Assembly: GCA_012845835.1 (NCBI GenBank)
Contig: JABAKD010000026.1
Coordinates: 3,703,699-3,767,698, forward strand
Length of the DNA stretch: 64,000 nt
From: Undaria pinnatifida
Taxonomy: Eukaryota; Sar; Phaeophyceae; Laminariales; Alariaceae
Direction of reading: 5' to 3'
This document shows, piece after piece, positions 47,941 through 57,715 of this stretch. The number at the start of each line of letters is the position of its first letter. The first letter of the stretch is position 1. Made by a program: the position numbers and the translations under genes. The notes under the pieces are model-generated. The model had not been told where the DNA came from and ran no database searches. It saw only the letters and a list, made by a program, of their open reading frames with translations.

Positions 47941-50900
47941 ATATTGTAGACTCGTGGAACTACACAAGCGAAAGCAGCAAGCGGTACGTTTCGCACAAGG
48001 GTTCAAGAGTACAGGATATTTCTCAGGATATTTTCGTACGCACATGTGTGATTGGTGATTAGTCGATAAGATTTCACCGATTGATTCGTAGCTATGGTAC
48101 CGACTGGCCTTGTCGCGGTACTGCTGCGTCGAGAGCTACTATCACCAGAACGCGGTGTGTCGAGCACAAATAAAGTTATTGGAATGATGCCTGGACGCTG
48201 ACGCTATGCTATGAAATGCTGCTGTAAACCTCGGGTACAGCGGTTGTATGGCGTATAAAGTCACTCTCTGACTCGTGTATCTATGACACGCACACCAGCA
48301 ATCAAGCTGTCGTTGAACACCTGACACAGGCACGGTAAGAAAGGCAGGCTGATTGATGTTGACAGAAATACAAGAAACCAGGGAACCTTAATACTGAAGT
48401 TAGTGTAGCATGCACTCCCTCCAAATAAGAAACCCAGCCTAGGTCGGCATTTGTGTTATTACTGCAAACTGAGTACGTAGGCGTCCTACAACTGCTGTAC
48501 GCACACAGCAAGAAGGTGACCTCAGAAAGCACGCTATTAATAGGGAGGTGTACTGATAACATTAATACAGCAGTAGTGATGTATTAATAGTAAGAAAGAA
48601 AGGTGACCTGAGAAAGCACGGCAGGGAGGTGTACTACAGCAGAGTACGAGTATCAATGTATATACCTGGTACATATTAATAGTAGAAGCAAGGCCCGCTC
48701 TACCCTGTACGAGTACTTGTAATGTGGTAGACTGCTTACGCGCAAAGAAAAAAAGTAGGTCGCGGCACCACTCTTTCGAACGGTCGTTTTTCCTAAAAGA
48801 ACTTCAGATTAGGAACAATGGTGATTCCATTTTCGATGCCGGTACACGGGGCACGTAACAGCAGGGGGACACAGGGCAGGGATGGGTGCCTGCTTAATTA
48901 AGAGCCACCTCGCTGGCCACACGCTGAAATGAAAGCTACTGCTGTGCGTTCGCCGAGTCCGGTGGTACCCAGAACGCTTCTAAGCTGTGTTGCGCTGCGT
49001 TTCGTGCACTTTTTAGGCTGTCTCCTGCTCTTCAAGCTATCAAAAAAAGACTGGCTGTTTCGAGAGAGGACATAAATTTCGTCGCTCTGCTGTTTCTATA
49101 GACTAGACTATACTACTGGTATAAGATAAGATCGATCCCCTCAACGAGCATCAGGGACCCACATTTCGGCAGCAACTATTGGCCGTCCCTTGGCACTCGA
49201 GAGCGTTCCTCGTACCCGCACAAGCAGGCTATGGATTATTCTGGCCATTCACACCGAGGACAGCAGCAGCTGCGGGCCTTCGCGCTGTGTTGTTTTACGG
49301 TACGACACAGCAAGCCAAGAGAGAATCTGGCCACGTCTTGTTGATCTGCTGCTGCTGTACAACCTGTACCTTATTCTTGGGTCTAGTCTCGACGAGTATG
49401 GTACACCAAGTAGTTCCCACAGGGCAACGGCACACACCTTCTCCTTCGAACAGAGGGTGCAAATTGTAGTTGAAACCTGCGTGGCCGTCCCTCCAGAGAA
49501 GCCCCATCAAGTTTCCCATGCAATCGTGAGGATGTCAGCGCGAGTGATATCGCATGGGTAGCACACCGCACAAACTGCTGCAACACCGAACTTGGTTCAG
49601 TTTTTCACGAAAAACCAGGGGACGAAGTTATTTTCGGAGTTATAAAGAGTAAAGCCTCCTCAAAAGGGCTTTTTTCAGTTTATAGCGAATTTTATATGCC
49701 AGTATCCCGCTGCGGATCTTGTCGAACTTCATTTTCCCGTGGCAGGAATTTTACGCGCAACCAGCTGGACAGATCACAGCGACCAAGTCGTACAGATATC
49801 GCAGGGAATTCCGAAGTGCTTAGACGACACATGTATGTGTGTATGTGCTGTGGGTAAGACGATACGACTGTTCCATGTGTTTTCACCTCAAATACCTGGC
49901 GCTTCGTACCTTCGCCCCTGCTGTGCATCAAACTTCTACGGTCATCGCTCCTGGCGAGCGACAATGACGGAGAACAACAAAAGGAACCGCCGTGAAATCA
50001 TCGTGGGTCTACTACCTGGTATCAATCTGACGTATTTTTTCGTGTGTTCGGCTTGTTGCAGCTTTTGGTGACTGTTGATGACACTGCTGCATGCAGCAAC
50101 AATGCTGGTGATGATGTGGAGGCAGAACACTACTATTTCTCGCCAACGCAAGCAGCATCAGTCAATGCGTATTTGGTATTTTAGGCGTATTATTACATAC
50201 CAGGTATACTTCACGTTGAGTCACTCGATCAAGGGGTTTGATCGTATCTTTCTTGCATAGTCTAGACTAGTCTATATTTCCCAACGCTTTTTTTTCCGTT
50301 TACAAAAATCTTACTGGTACATTTTTTTCGCCAAAATCGTTTGGTTTCATCCGCCAGGTAAAATCGGACGCATGTTGCATGTATGCTTCCCGTTACACGT
50401 GGAGGACCCCACTCAGTAAACCGGGGATACAATATTTAATCGACGGCTGGTGTAGCTGGCAGGCGAAGCAAGACAATATCGAACAAGAAGAAAACTCGGC
50501 AGTCCAACTGCGGCCGATTTAGGCGACAAGAACAACGGGTTTCCCGTGGATTTCTCTGCTTGTGGTTTGTTATGTCATCATGAGTGACCGAATGAAACTT
50601 ACACACGCTGCCTGCACATACATATTATATACTACTCGTACTATACATGTAGGTCTATAGACTAAACATTGATTGCCGGATAGCGGAGTCAACGAAATAA
50701 TTGTAGGCACGAGCCAGTCAGAGGAGCTAAGAGAGCGACGCTTTTAGCGACCCTGTTCCCACTTGGCACGCTGGTCCCACCCAGAGACCAGCGCCCTCCA
50801 AATGATCCTGGGTGAATACAATACTGGTACCTTCCTGTGGTCAGTCACTAACAGGGCTCACCAACACCCCGTACCTACTGGACCTACTTACTGGATATCC

Positions 50901-51408
50901 CATGCGATTCCATCCACCAAAATCGAGGTTTCCGCCAGAACGGCCACACACAGCAAAAAGTCAGGAACAACAGCTAGCTGCATGCTGCTGTGATACATGT
51001 TGAGAGTCAATGACAACCTGTGTCCGTAGAAACACCGTCGTGTCGTCGTAACGTAACGTAACGACACTACTAATAAATATGTAGTCTATAGACTATATAT
51101 TAAGTGATAAAACCTGGTACGCATTATTTGTGATTGATCTGTGCCTTTCTCCCACAACAGGAACAGGCTCGTACGATATATATTGCGAATAAACAATGTA
51201 AATGGCTGTGCCCCGAGTAGGCAGGTGATGGTCCAAGGACGGCAATAACAAAAAAAGTGACAACCCCCCCAAAAAAAGTCCGTGCGTGCAGCGCAATTAC
51301 ACTGAAGTATCTGGCACCAGAGTACGTAGTCGCACGAGTAGTCTCTTTCGACAGGCCTTGCTTTCTTGGGGTCACATATTGCGATGCGGTAAAAAAACTT
51401 GCGCGTAA
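47941..51408. other. Stretch without a recognisable gene
   Basis: ACTGCTGTA and TATTAATAG motifs are frequent (48530-48720). Frames at 49179-49561, 49739-50071 and 50763-50993 on the plus strand look partly protein-like (FEQRVQIVVETCVAVPPEK; ALQMILGEYNTGTFLWSVTN). They have no known motif, and the first overlaps equally open minus frames. Confidence 0.4.
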
Positions 51409-51532
51409 GGTCGGGTCGGGTCCGGTGGTGTTTGAAACCTCACGGGGCGGGTCGGGTTGGGTCGACTCGGGTCGGGTTGCCCTGACCCGCCCCGACCCAC
51501 CAGAAGCGATCCGACCCGCGCAAAAGCCCTGG
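51409..51532. repeat. Family G hairpin element, copy 2
   Basis: It contains ggtcgggtcgggtccggtgg, a cgggtcgggttgggtcgac block, and the facing ctgacccgccccgacccacc arm, and ends aaagccctgg as copy 1 does. The shared right end and different arms suggest an old dispersed element. Confidence 0.7.
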
Positions 51533-51639
51533 ACTTGGGTGGGAGTTTTGACGCCCTGTTATTCATGTTTCGGGTTCTTTAGCAGTGGGTGGGGTCGTCA
51601 GACACGAGGCGTGCGATGTACTGTAGCGTGCACAGCACG

Positions 51640-51763
51640 CTTCCACTTGATGAAAACGCTTCACTTGGTATTAGAGGACCTTTCAGACCAGGAGGGGGCT
51701 GCCAGGAGGGCTCAAATCAAGCTATTATTGAAAGTCGAAACACCTCAGCACGAAGTATTGTGA
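51640..51763 (+). CDS. Candidate terminal exon, unrecognised
   Basis: The segment reads HLMKTLHLVLEDLSDQEGAA and then RRAQIKLLLKVETPQHEVL before TGA. It has an amphipathic, protein-like pattern. AGs at 51624-51635 (ctgtag, cacag) could be acceptors. A second frame of 278 codons overlaps it (51589-52425) but runs through a degenerate repeat. Confidence 0.25.
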
Positions 51764-52109
51764 GAACATCATTATTTGTTGAAACTACTGAGCTCTTAAA
51801 AGTTGTATTCGTCAAAGTCAGCTGGCAATGCGAGTGCAGCAAAATCGCCTGCTCTACCGTAGGGTACAGCACTGGCAATAACGCAATAGCAATAACGCAA
51901 AAAATCAAGCGCGAAGATCGCACCGCAAGCACATTGACTGCTTCGAAAAAAATTGTGAAGGCGAAGCCCCTTCCTCCACTCCTCCTTCGAACGCTCGTGG
52001 CTAATCCCTCCCCACCCACGAAAATCACGCGAGGCACAACATACCAACTCTCGCAGGCCCTCTGCCTAGAAACCATAAGCGCTAAGCGCAAGGCTTTCCC
52101 GTTCAAACT

Positions 52110-52430
52110 AACACGTTTGTCCCGAGCTCCTACTACCCGAGAAAAAAATCAACGCCCCTCGATCGCGACCCTATCGCTCCGCCCCTCCCTCGCTATAGGA
52201 AAAGTACCCGTGCTAGACAAAGTAGGAGCACGCAATAATTTTCAACGTCCCTCTATCACGACCCTATCGCCCACTCCCCTCCCTCGCGTATTTGATAGGA
52301 ACCCCCTCCCTCGTTTCCATGCTAAGAAGCACGGGGTGATTTCCCTGACCTCTTCACTAGGAAACGTAGGAGCACGCCGTGACTTCCCTCGCTTCCTTGC
52401 TAGGAAAAGCAGGAGCATAAGATGATCCCT
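52110..52430. repeat. Degenerate tandem repeat, about 100-bp unit
   Basis: Three units share gaccctatcgc-cc-cccctc, cctcgc..ggaaa and gtaggagcacgc. It ends 50 bp before the ATP synthase gamma stop codon (on the far side), so it may overlap that gene's 3' UTR. Confidence 0.55.
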
Positions 52431-52481
52431 CGGCCCCGTTAGGGGCCGGTGACCCCGAGCTGATATGAATTAGCGCGGTGA

Positions 52482-52706
52482 TCACTTGGCCTCTTCAAGG
52501 GCCGATGCTCCCGAGATGATCTCAATGAGCTCGGTGGTGATGCGCGACTGGCGAGCGCGGTTGTAGATGAGGGTGAGGCTGTCGATCATCTCCCCCGCGT
52601 TCTTGCTCGCGTTCTCCATGGCGTTCATGCGAGAAGACTGCTCCGAAGTGGCGCTCTCCATGAGGCTGTGCCATACCTGCGACGCCACAAGGTACTCGTA
52701 CATGTC
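52482..52706 (-). CDS. ATP synthase F1 subunit gamma, mitochondrial, last exon
   Basis: Gamma is the central rotor shaft of F1; rotation of its N- and C-terminal helices inside the alpha3beta3 ring drives ATP synthesis at the mitochondrial inner membrane. The exon encodes 74 residues and a TGA stop. It reads [20 protein letters not shown], then [20 protein letters not shown], then [20 protein letters not shown] and [14 protein letters not shown]. The block E-S-x-x-S-E-x-x-x-R-M-x-A-M-x-x-A-x-x-N-A is the hallmark of the gamma C-terminal helix, and the [15 protein letters not shown] ending is typical of mitochondrial rather than plastid gamma. Acceptor CCAG lies directly after a C16 run (52712-52727). 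Confidence 0.95.
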   Translation of the reverse strand, partial: DMYEYLVASQVWHSLMESATSEQSSRMNAMENASKNAGEMIDSLTLIYNRARQSRITTELIEIISGASALEEAK

Positions 52707-52734
52707 CTGGAGGGGGGGGGGGGGGGGCGACGTT

Positions 52735-53060
52735 AGACCAAGTCTACAATGGTTGGGGGGGCGTGATTGGCATGCATGGCGGTATGATAGTCTGTGGCAG
52801 TCCGTGAGACCATACCAGTTAGACCCTCGAACCCCTTCAACGCCGGGACGGAGCTACGGCAGGGAGGGGGGGGTTAATATTTTTGACATGCATGGGCGTA
52901 GTCTGTCAGTCCATACACCCGCGCATACCTACAATGCGGGATGGAGCACGCCGGGTTTTCACCGACCAGACAGACCCCCTTGCGTGCACGCGAAGCGCTG
53001 TGAGGTTGTTCCGCGAGCCGCATGAACGGTGAAGTGCATCCTACTAAGGGCCGCTTGTTG
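52735..53060. repeat. G-run and LINE-tail-like block in the ATP synthase gamma intron
   Basis: Two diverged units (gcatgcatggcggta / gcatgggcgtagtctgtcag, each ending ggac-ggagc) are followed by cgcgaagcgctgtgagg and gagccgcatgaacggtgaag. The second part matches 6365-6440 (cgcgaagcaccgtgagg, gagtcgcatgaagg). It belongs to the same repeat complex as the long family A / LINE-tail copy at 5.7-7.1 kb. Confidence 0.55.
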
Positions 53061-53319
53061 GTTAAAGAAATTGATGGGCTTTCATGGAAAAGCGGCCAAA
53101 GGTCCCTCTCGCCGCGAGGGGTCAGTCCATCGCTTTGAGAGTCTGTAGCTTCAGTGTTTTACTAATACTGGGTGTATTTCCAATACTCGTATTCATATTG
53201 TTTTCTTTTTTTTGACGCTCTTAGAGTGACAATGGGGTATCACACAAAATACTAAAATAATCCCCTCTGCCGTGGCCTTGGTCGTTGCTTACTCGAATAA
53301 CCCACTAAACACTGCTATA

Positions 53320-53619
53320 ATGCACTTACTGCTGTACTTGCTGCTGTCCTTATTGCTGTACTTAGTGTTGTACTTACAAACAACACATCCTACGGCAGGG
53401 AAGATATGGTATTTTGACCCGACACGTTCTACGTGTCATGACACGTTCTACGAGTCATGGACAGGTTTTTACAGTGCTAATCTATGCGGCTCCAGCGCGA
53501 TCGTAGCAATATTGGCGTTCGGCGCTTTCGCAATCCTCATGTGTACTCAAAGGCATCTTTTGCAAAAGACAACAGAGGATGACCCTGACGTAACTATCGG
53601 CGAGATGGAATCAGCGTAA
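53320..53619 (+). CDS. Small membrane-protein-like ORF in the ATP synthase gamma intron
   Basis: From ATG 53320 the frame gives 99 codons. Residues 2-20 are a Leu/Tyr-rich hydrophobic stretch built from a ctgctgtactt repeat, so this first segment may be accidental. The rest looks real: GKIWYFDPTRSTCHDTFYES, then WTGFYSANLCGSSAIVAILA, then FGAFAILMCTQ (a membrane segment) and an acidic tail TTEDDPDVTIGEMESA. An alternative is an exon starting after acggcag at 53399. The Cys-x7-Trp-x8-Cys then membrane-segment layout is shared with the minus-strand ORF at 54308-54604. It is antisense to the host gene. Function unknown. Confidence 0.4.
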   Translation: MHLLLYLLLSLLLYLVLYLQTTHPTAGKIWYFDPTRSTCHDTFYESWTGFYSANLCGSSAIVAILAFGAFAILMCTQRHLLQKTTEDDPDVTIGEMESA

Positions 53620-54307
53620 TTAGCGTATTTACCACACAAAAAAGCTCCATGACGGAACAAACGACGGCCACATATCCTATACCAGGTGATCTGCAGTTGT
53701 CGAACAGCCTTGCCTGAACGAAAACACTCCGGACGGGTATGTAGGAAATACACATGCCCGCTTGTGCGTGCGACCTAAACAACGGTTACCGTCGCATCAA
53801 CCAGCACATGTAATGGTTGTCACCCGTCATGTCTTCATATATTTATGTAAGTCATTAGCTTCGATGTTACACGCTAGACTGCACCGTCCGAAGTATTCCA
53901 CGTGTGTGTCCGTGAGGCCAGAGAGGGTAAGTCTCCCTGGGAGGAGGCATCGGCACGTTAATGTCACTGACATGTCACTGCATGCGCTGGATGTAGCCGG
54001 GTGGACATAATAGTTCAATGTAAAGAACACACACACACTTGACACGTGACAGTTAGCGCTGAGCTCATGCCGGCCGTCCTCGCGAGAATCGAACAATACG
54101 CGTGCTACGTAATGGCTACGGTATGGCTATGATAGGTAGAATCGGTATGGCTATGATGGGTAGAATTCATAGCACGGTATTGTTTTGTGAGGGCGTGGTA
54201 ACTTGTCTTCGCGCGAGGACCTCTTTACTGCAGCCAACGACGGACTATTACAACCTATCACGACCTAACAGAACCTATGCCTGATACACCATCCCATGAG
54301 CTAAAAC

Positions 54308-54604
54308 TTAAACATCAAACACACGCAACACACATCGCATCCTGAGATACGGGGTACTTCCTGAAAAGCATGCTACTGCAAACAGTACTAGTAATATAGT
54401 ACTAGTGACATAGTAGGGTAGGGGTTCACAGGATTTTTTTGAGGGTGGTGAGTTGATCCAAGTCAGTGCATGGAAGTCAGTGCATGGCTGAGACGGATAG
54501 CTCCTCATATGAGGCCACACGAGCAGCAAAAAAACAACAGCTGTATGCGCTAACGCTACAGTGGCGTACGTCCAAGCACAGGACCGTGTCATCGGCCTAG
54601 CCAT
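54308..54604 (-). CDS. Small two-membrane-segment ORF in the ATP synthase gamma intron
   Basis: The ORF has 98 codons from a true ATG. It reads MARPMTRSCAWTYATVALAH, then TAVVFLLLVW (membrane segment), then a loop PCTDFHALTWINSPPSKKSC, then YYVTSTILLVLFAVACF (membrane segment) and a basic end YLRMRCVLRVFDV. It is on the host strand, inside the last intron. The loop has Cys-x7-Trp-x9-Cys, nearly the spacing of the plus-strand ORF 0.7 kb away. I recognise no family; a nested gene, an alternative exon or chance are all possible. Confidence 0.35.
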   Translation of the reverse strand: MARPMTRSCAWTYATVALAHTAVVFLLLVWPHMRSYPSQPCTDFHALTWINSPPSKKSCEPLPYYVTSTILLVLFAVACFSGSTPYLRMRCVLRVFDV

Positions 54605-54734
54605 AGGGATTGAGTCATGGGCCTAGCGTACTTAAAGGACCTCAGGAACAGCAGGCGCTATGCTTCGAAGTATTCACCTAGCGTAGCATGCGTCCGCTAC
54701 CCGTACACAAAAGATAAAACCATAGTCTACGTAC

Positions 54735-54870
54735 CTGCATCACTTCTTCCTTGGTGTCGGGTTCAAACTCGTACTCCACCATCCGCTCTTCTTCTCCATC
54801 CTTGGCCATGTTGGGGAGGGTCTTGATGGAAGTGTCGTAAGCAATCGCGGACTTGAAGACGTTGAACACG
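54735..54870 (-). CDS. ATP synthase F1 subunit gamma, mitochondrial, penultimate recognised exon
   Basis: The exon reads VFNVFKSAIAYDTSIKTLPN, then MAKDGEEERMVEYEFEPDTK and EEVMQ. The VFNxFKSxIxY part corresponds to IIFNRFRSVISYK of animal gamma, the beta-strand leading into the C-terminal helix; the acidic stretch is a known variable region. Acceptor: gttttttcag at 54880-54871; the first base completes a split codon. Donor: GTACGT at 54734-54729, phase 0. The gene symbol applies to the human orthologue. Confidence 0.92.
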
Positions 54871-56344
54871 CTGAAAAAACGGCGTCAAGTCAAGGGTATC
54901 GAAAGTTGAAAATTAGGCTGCCGCATCCTCTGCTTTCCATGTTTCCAAAACGAGGCCGGCATTTGTCCTATTGCTACACTGCCGGAATTTGTCCTACTGC
55001 TAGAGCGCAGAGCACAACTCCCGCAGCAACCATTGATATTAATATTTGTAACCCTCTTCTACGTGCAGTCAGGTTTGCAATACAATCTGCCGAGCCAGGT
55101 TTTGTGGAAAATCTGCTGGAATCGTCGACAGAGCATAATCGCGACGGGAGAAGGATTAATAGGAACCTGGTAGCAGGTAAACGGTGAAGGTTGCACCCTT
55201 CGTCGCTAGAAAGGACCACACCGCACGAGGGCAATCATCCTTGAACATACAGCTTGCAGGTCGGTTCACTACTGTAAAGCAATTAGACGTGCACACATGC
55301 TCGGCCCTTGTATGTGACTCAAAAAGCACCAACAACACGGAGTACGATAGGCAAAAAAACGTAGAATGAATGTAGACAAGGAAAATTCTTGCTGTGGGCA
55401 GGTTAAAATGTCAAAGGTAAACGCTGCATCCGCAATCGATGAAAAGTAGAACAACGTAGGGCAGCTATTAATCAGCAGTACAGCTTGCAGTACTTGTACA
55501 TTAACCTCTGTATAGATGGCCAAAGCGCACAGTTGCTCAGCCCTTGCACGTGAAGCGAACCCCACCAACCTAAGGCTGTCGCGCAACGAGGGCCCTGATT
55601 GGCCCAAAAAACGAGGAGAGAAAACGTACAGTGGAAACTTTCTAGCAAGTGGGAAGCAAATTTTCAACAGGAAAAACGGAAAGGTTGCACTCGAAGTCGC
55701 TGGCAATGCAGAATGCCTCAGGGCAGTTTCTCTGTGAACGCCACAGCTTTCAGGTGAAGCGAAACCCACCAACCTAAGGCTTTCGCGCAACGAGGACCCT
55801 GATTGGCCCAAAAAACGAGGGGAGAAAACGTACAGTGGAAACTTTCTAGCAAGGGGGAAGCAAGTTTTTAACAGGATAAACGGAAAGGTTGCACTCGAAG
55901 TCGCTGGCAATGCAGAATGCCTCAGGGCAGTTTCTCTGTGGACGCCACAGCTTTCAGGGTGACTGCTCCTCTTGTGTTGGTGACGGCCAAAGTGCTAAAC
56001 TCGCCATAGACCTTTGCACGTCAAGGTGGTGAAGGTGGTGAAGGTGGTGATGGTGGAGCAGGACGCACCAACAGCGGCGCTCGGGCACGGAGGGTTCTGC
56101 TTTTTCTTTGTGATTGTTGAACAAGGCGACGGTGGCGGTGCCTTCTGATTCTGATTGGTCCTCACTAGAGTTTCTTAATACCTTTCTTCAATACCTTGCT
56201 GAATATATTTTTGAATATCTTTCTGAGTACCTTTCTTAATGCCTTTCTTTACTCGAAAACCGATTGGGGGAAAAAAAGTGGAGTATGGTACCCGATGAAG
56301 GATCCCGTGGCCTCTTGACGCCTTCGCTACCCGAAAATATCCTT

Positions 56345-56408
56345 TTTGGGGGACACAATTACTTCAAGTTAGTATAGGGAGAGATTTTGGGACTCTAAAG
56401 GGGTTAAT
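56345..56408. mobile_element. Family F element, one end
   Basis: It carries cttcaagttagtataggga and the right terminus ctaaaggggttaat. The left end is decayed. Confidence 0.5.
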
Positions 56409-56545
56409 ACTGTAGGTATACAACGACCTGTCAAATAGTGGAATACCGACGAGTGTTTAACGTTGTATTAATGTTGTATTAATGTTGTTTTCATATCATT
56501 GATTGTACTAATGTCATCTACCCTGGTATAAGTTAAGGAGCCCCG

Positions 56546-56902
56546 TCATTCCAAAAACGCTTCGGCCAAAAAGTGGTGTACCTTAACATGTATACGTATA
56601 GTTGTCATTTTTTCTTTTCTTCGGGCACACCTCTTCGTGCTCGCACCTTTACCCGAAACGTTAGGGGGGGGGGTGGACACAATTCGACCCACGCGGTCAC
56701 GTTGCCGGAGGTTTGGACGCGATCCGTGCAGTGTGTCGCGCGTGGCAAGCCTTTTAAACTTTTTAGGCCTTGGGCACGGATAAGGCAAATCCCCGGGTTT
56801 CCGCAACATCCCCGGGGATTCGGTTTCCGCATCCCTTATCCCCGTGTACCCACGTAAGAATTGGATGCAAACCGGGTTTTCTGCTAGAGGGTACACGTAC
56901 AT
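56546..56902 (-). CDS. 118-codon ORF inside family C repeat, copy 2
   Basis: From an ATG at 56902 it reads MYVYPLAENPVCIQFLRGYT, then GDLPYPCPRPKKFKRLATRD, TLHGSRPNLRQRD, and a basic end. The 25-residue middle block is identical to that of copy 1, with two synonymous changes in the DNA. The frame runs out through a G run, and no domain is recognised. The case for coding rests only on two copies staying open. Confidence 0.3.
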   Translation of the reverse strand: MYVYPLAENPVCIQFLRGYTGIRDAETESPGMLRKPGDLPYPCPRPKKFKRLATRDTLHGSRPNLRQRDRVGRIVSTPPPNVSGKGASTKRCARRKEKMTTIRIHVKVHHFLAEAFLE

Positions 56903-57410
56903 TTCCCTCTTTTTGCACAGGGCACCACGCTGCGATCCTGCCGCCCAGAAGCAGTCCAGGCCCCCAGCAGCAGCAGTCTACAACTCTATGCGCGTGTGGC
57001 TGCTGTTGAAGTAGCTGATTCGTTGATCGGAGCGTGCCATTTGTCACCCCACCACACCACATAATTCCGGTGTGCTGCCGCTTCGAGCGCATCTCAATTG
57101 CATGTCCATAGATCGCGCCAATTTGGGCGGTAACATAGGAACCTTTTTGACAGTGATTTAATACCAACCCATCCTTACATTTACGTCCAAAGAGGCAGTA
57201 TTTTTTCGTGCGTAACAGAGGGGTAATATTATGTGTCGGAGATTTTGCTCACACCACAGATGACAGGCACCAGACAACACGGGGACAGCACAACGCTACG
57301 TGTACAACCTTGCCGCACAGCAGCAGTAGTAGGATACATCATGTACGTGCGCGTGGCGAGTCCTCGCTATGCTGAGGCGAGTTGCTTTCGTCTCCACGAG
57401 GGGACGATTT
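56546..57410 (-). mobile_element. Family C repeat, copy 2, inverted
   Basis: It matches 33755-34835 in reverse order of coordinates. On the minus strand it reads from the SNSPQHSEDSP block (57390) through aaggatgggttggtatt (57165), the gcagcac and ctgggcggcaggatcg blocks (56945), to the LPYPCPRPKKFKRLATRDT frame. It lacks one of the three internal modules of copy 1. It interrupts the satellite field, so it arrived after that field formed. Confidence 0.65.
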
Positions 57411-57529
57411 AGAATCGGACGACGATCGAAAAAACAATCCAGGGTATTTTTTCTTGACTATAAAAAGCAAACAGCAGTGTGTGGATATAGGCGCTGATGC
57501 TCCAAGAGAGAGGGCTCCTAGGTCTCAGC

Positions 57530-57715
57530 GACAATAAAAGCCCTACAGTTCCTCATTCCGTGCACTCTCTGCGACAAGCTGGTGGTGAAGGAGGATGATT
57601 GCCCATCTTGGCGTGTATCACTCGTCGTGAAGTTCAATATCTGGCTCAACGAGACAAGAAGAGTACCAATTCTGAAATTACTGATTCCCGCACGGAACAA
57701 CACGAAACAAAGAAA
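57530..57715 (+). CDS. Candidate coding segment, Cys-containing, unrecognised
   Basis: The frame reads TIKALQFLIPCTLCDKLVVK, then EDDCPSWRVSLVVKFNIWLN and ETRRVPILKLLIPARNN. It looks protein-like, with a C-x2-C-x9-C cluster that might bind zinc. AG bases at 57525 or 57546 could be acceptors. It sits between the family C copy and the resumed satellite field. No family is recognised. Confidence 0.3.

Larger units (their letters stand above)
2862..50206. repeat. Dispersed 9-bp palindrome TACC[A/T]GGTA, 31 exact sites
   Basis: Exact sites start at 2862, 8627, 8900, 10725, 11190, 11197, 14380, 17014, 21440, 22210, 23915, 26295, 26541, 26548, 27939, 29165, 30311, 31427, 34866, 36970, 37532, 38283, 38567, 40078, 40728, 42918, 44142, 45175, 48663, 50013 and 50198. 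Most are extended to ATACCWGGTAY. Single-mismatch relatives are also common, for example at 16744, 31551, 51113 and 53680. The flanks are otherwise unrelated, so this is not simply a longer repeat. The core contains CCWGG. No exact site was found after 50.2 kb. The role is unknown. Confidence 0.8.
52482..54870 (-). other. Mitochondrial ATP synthase gamma gene, 3' part
   Basis: Two exons (54735-54870 and 52482-52706) join in phase 0 to give 119 residues plus stop, the C-terminal end of the F1 gamma subunit. The 2028-bp intron starts GTACGT and ends after a 16-C run with CTCCAG. Upstream exons (N-terminal coiled coil, the GLCGG region) should lie above 54.88 kb on this strand but were not recognised up to 64 kb; the next intron is probably long or the exons are small. 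Confidence 0.9.

Noticed and set aside
49295..49519. Minus-strand ORF starting MGNLMGLL, similar to the animal CYRI start MGNLLKVL
   Set aside because: The likeness ends after eight residues, the distance to exon Z is 18 kb, and no consistent splice phase was found.
51589..52425. 278-codon plus-strand ORF
   Set aside because: It starts in a spacer, passes through a degenerate tandem repeat of about 100 bp, has no recognisable domain, and overlaps a better-looking short frame.
52980..53050. Resemblance of gagccgcatgaacggtgaag to a group II intron stem
   Set aside because: The pairing partner (gtacggttc-like) is not present, no domain V or intron-encoded protein is nearby, and the sequence is a dispersed nuclear repeat also at 6365-6440.
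55269..55910. 213-codon minus-strand ORF with an internal duplication
   Set aside because: It is two units of the 200-bp satellite read through; the internal protein repeat mirrors the DNA repeat.
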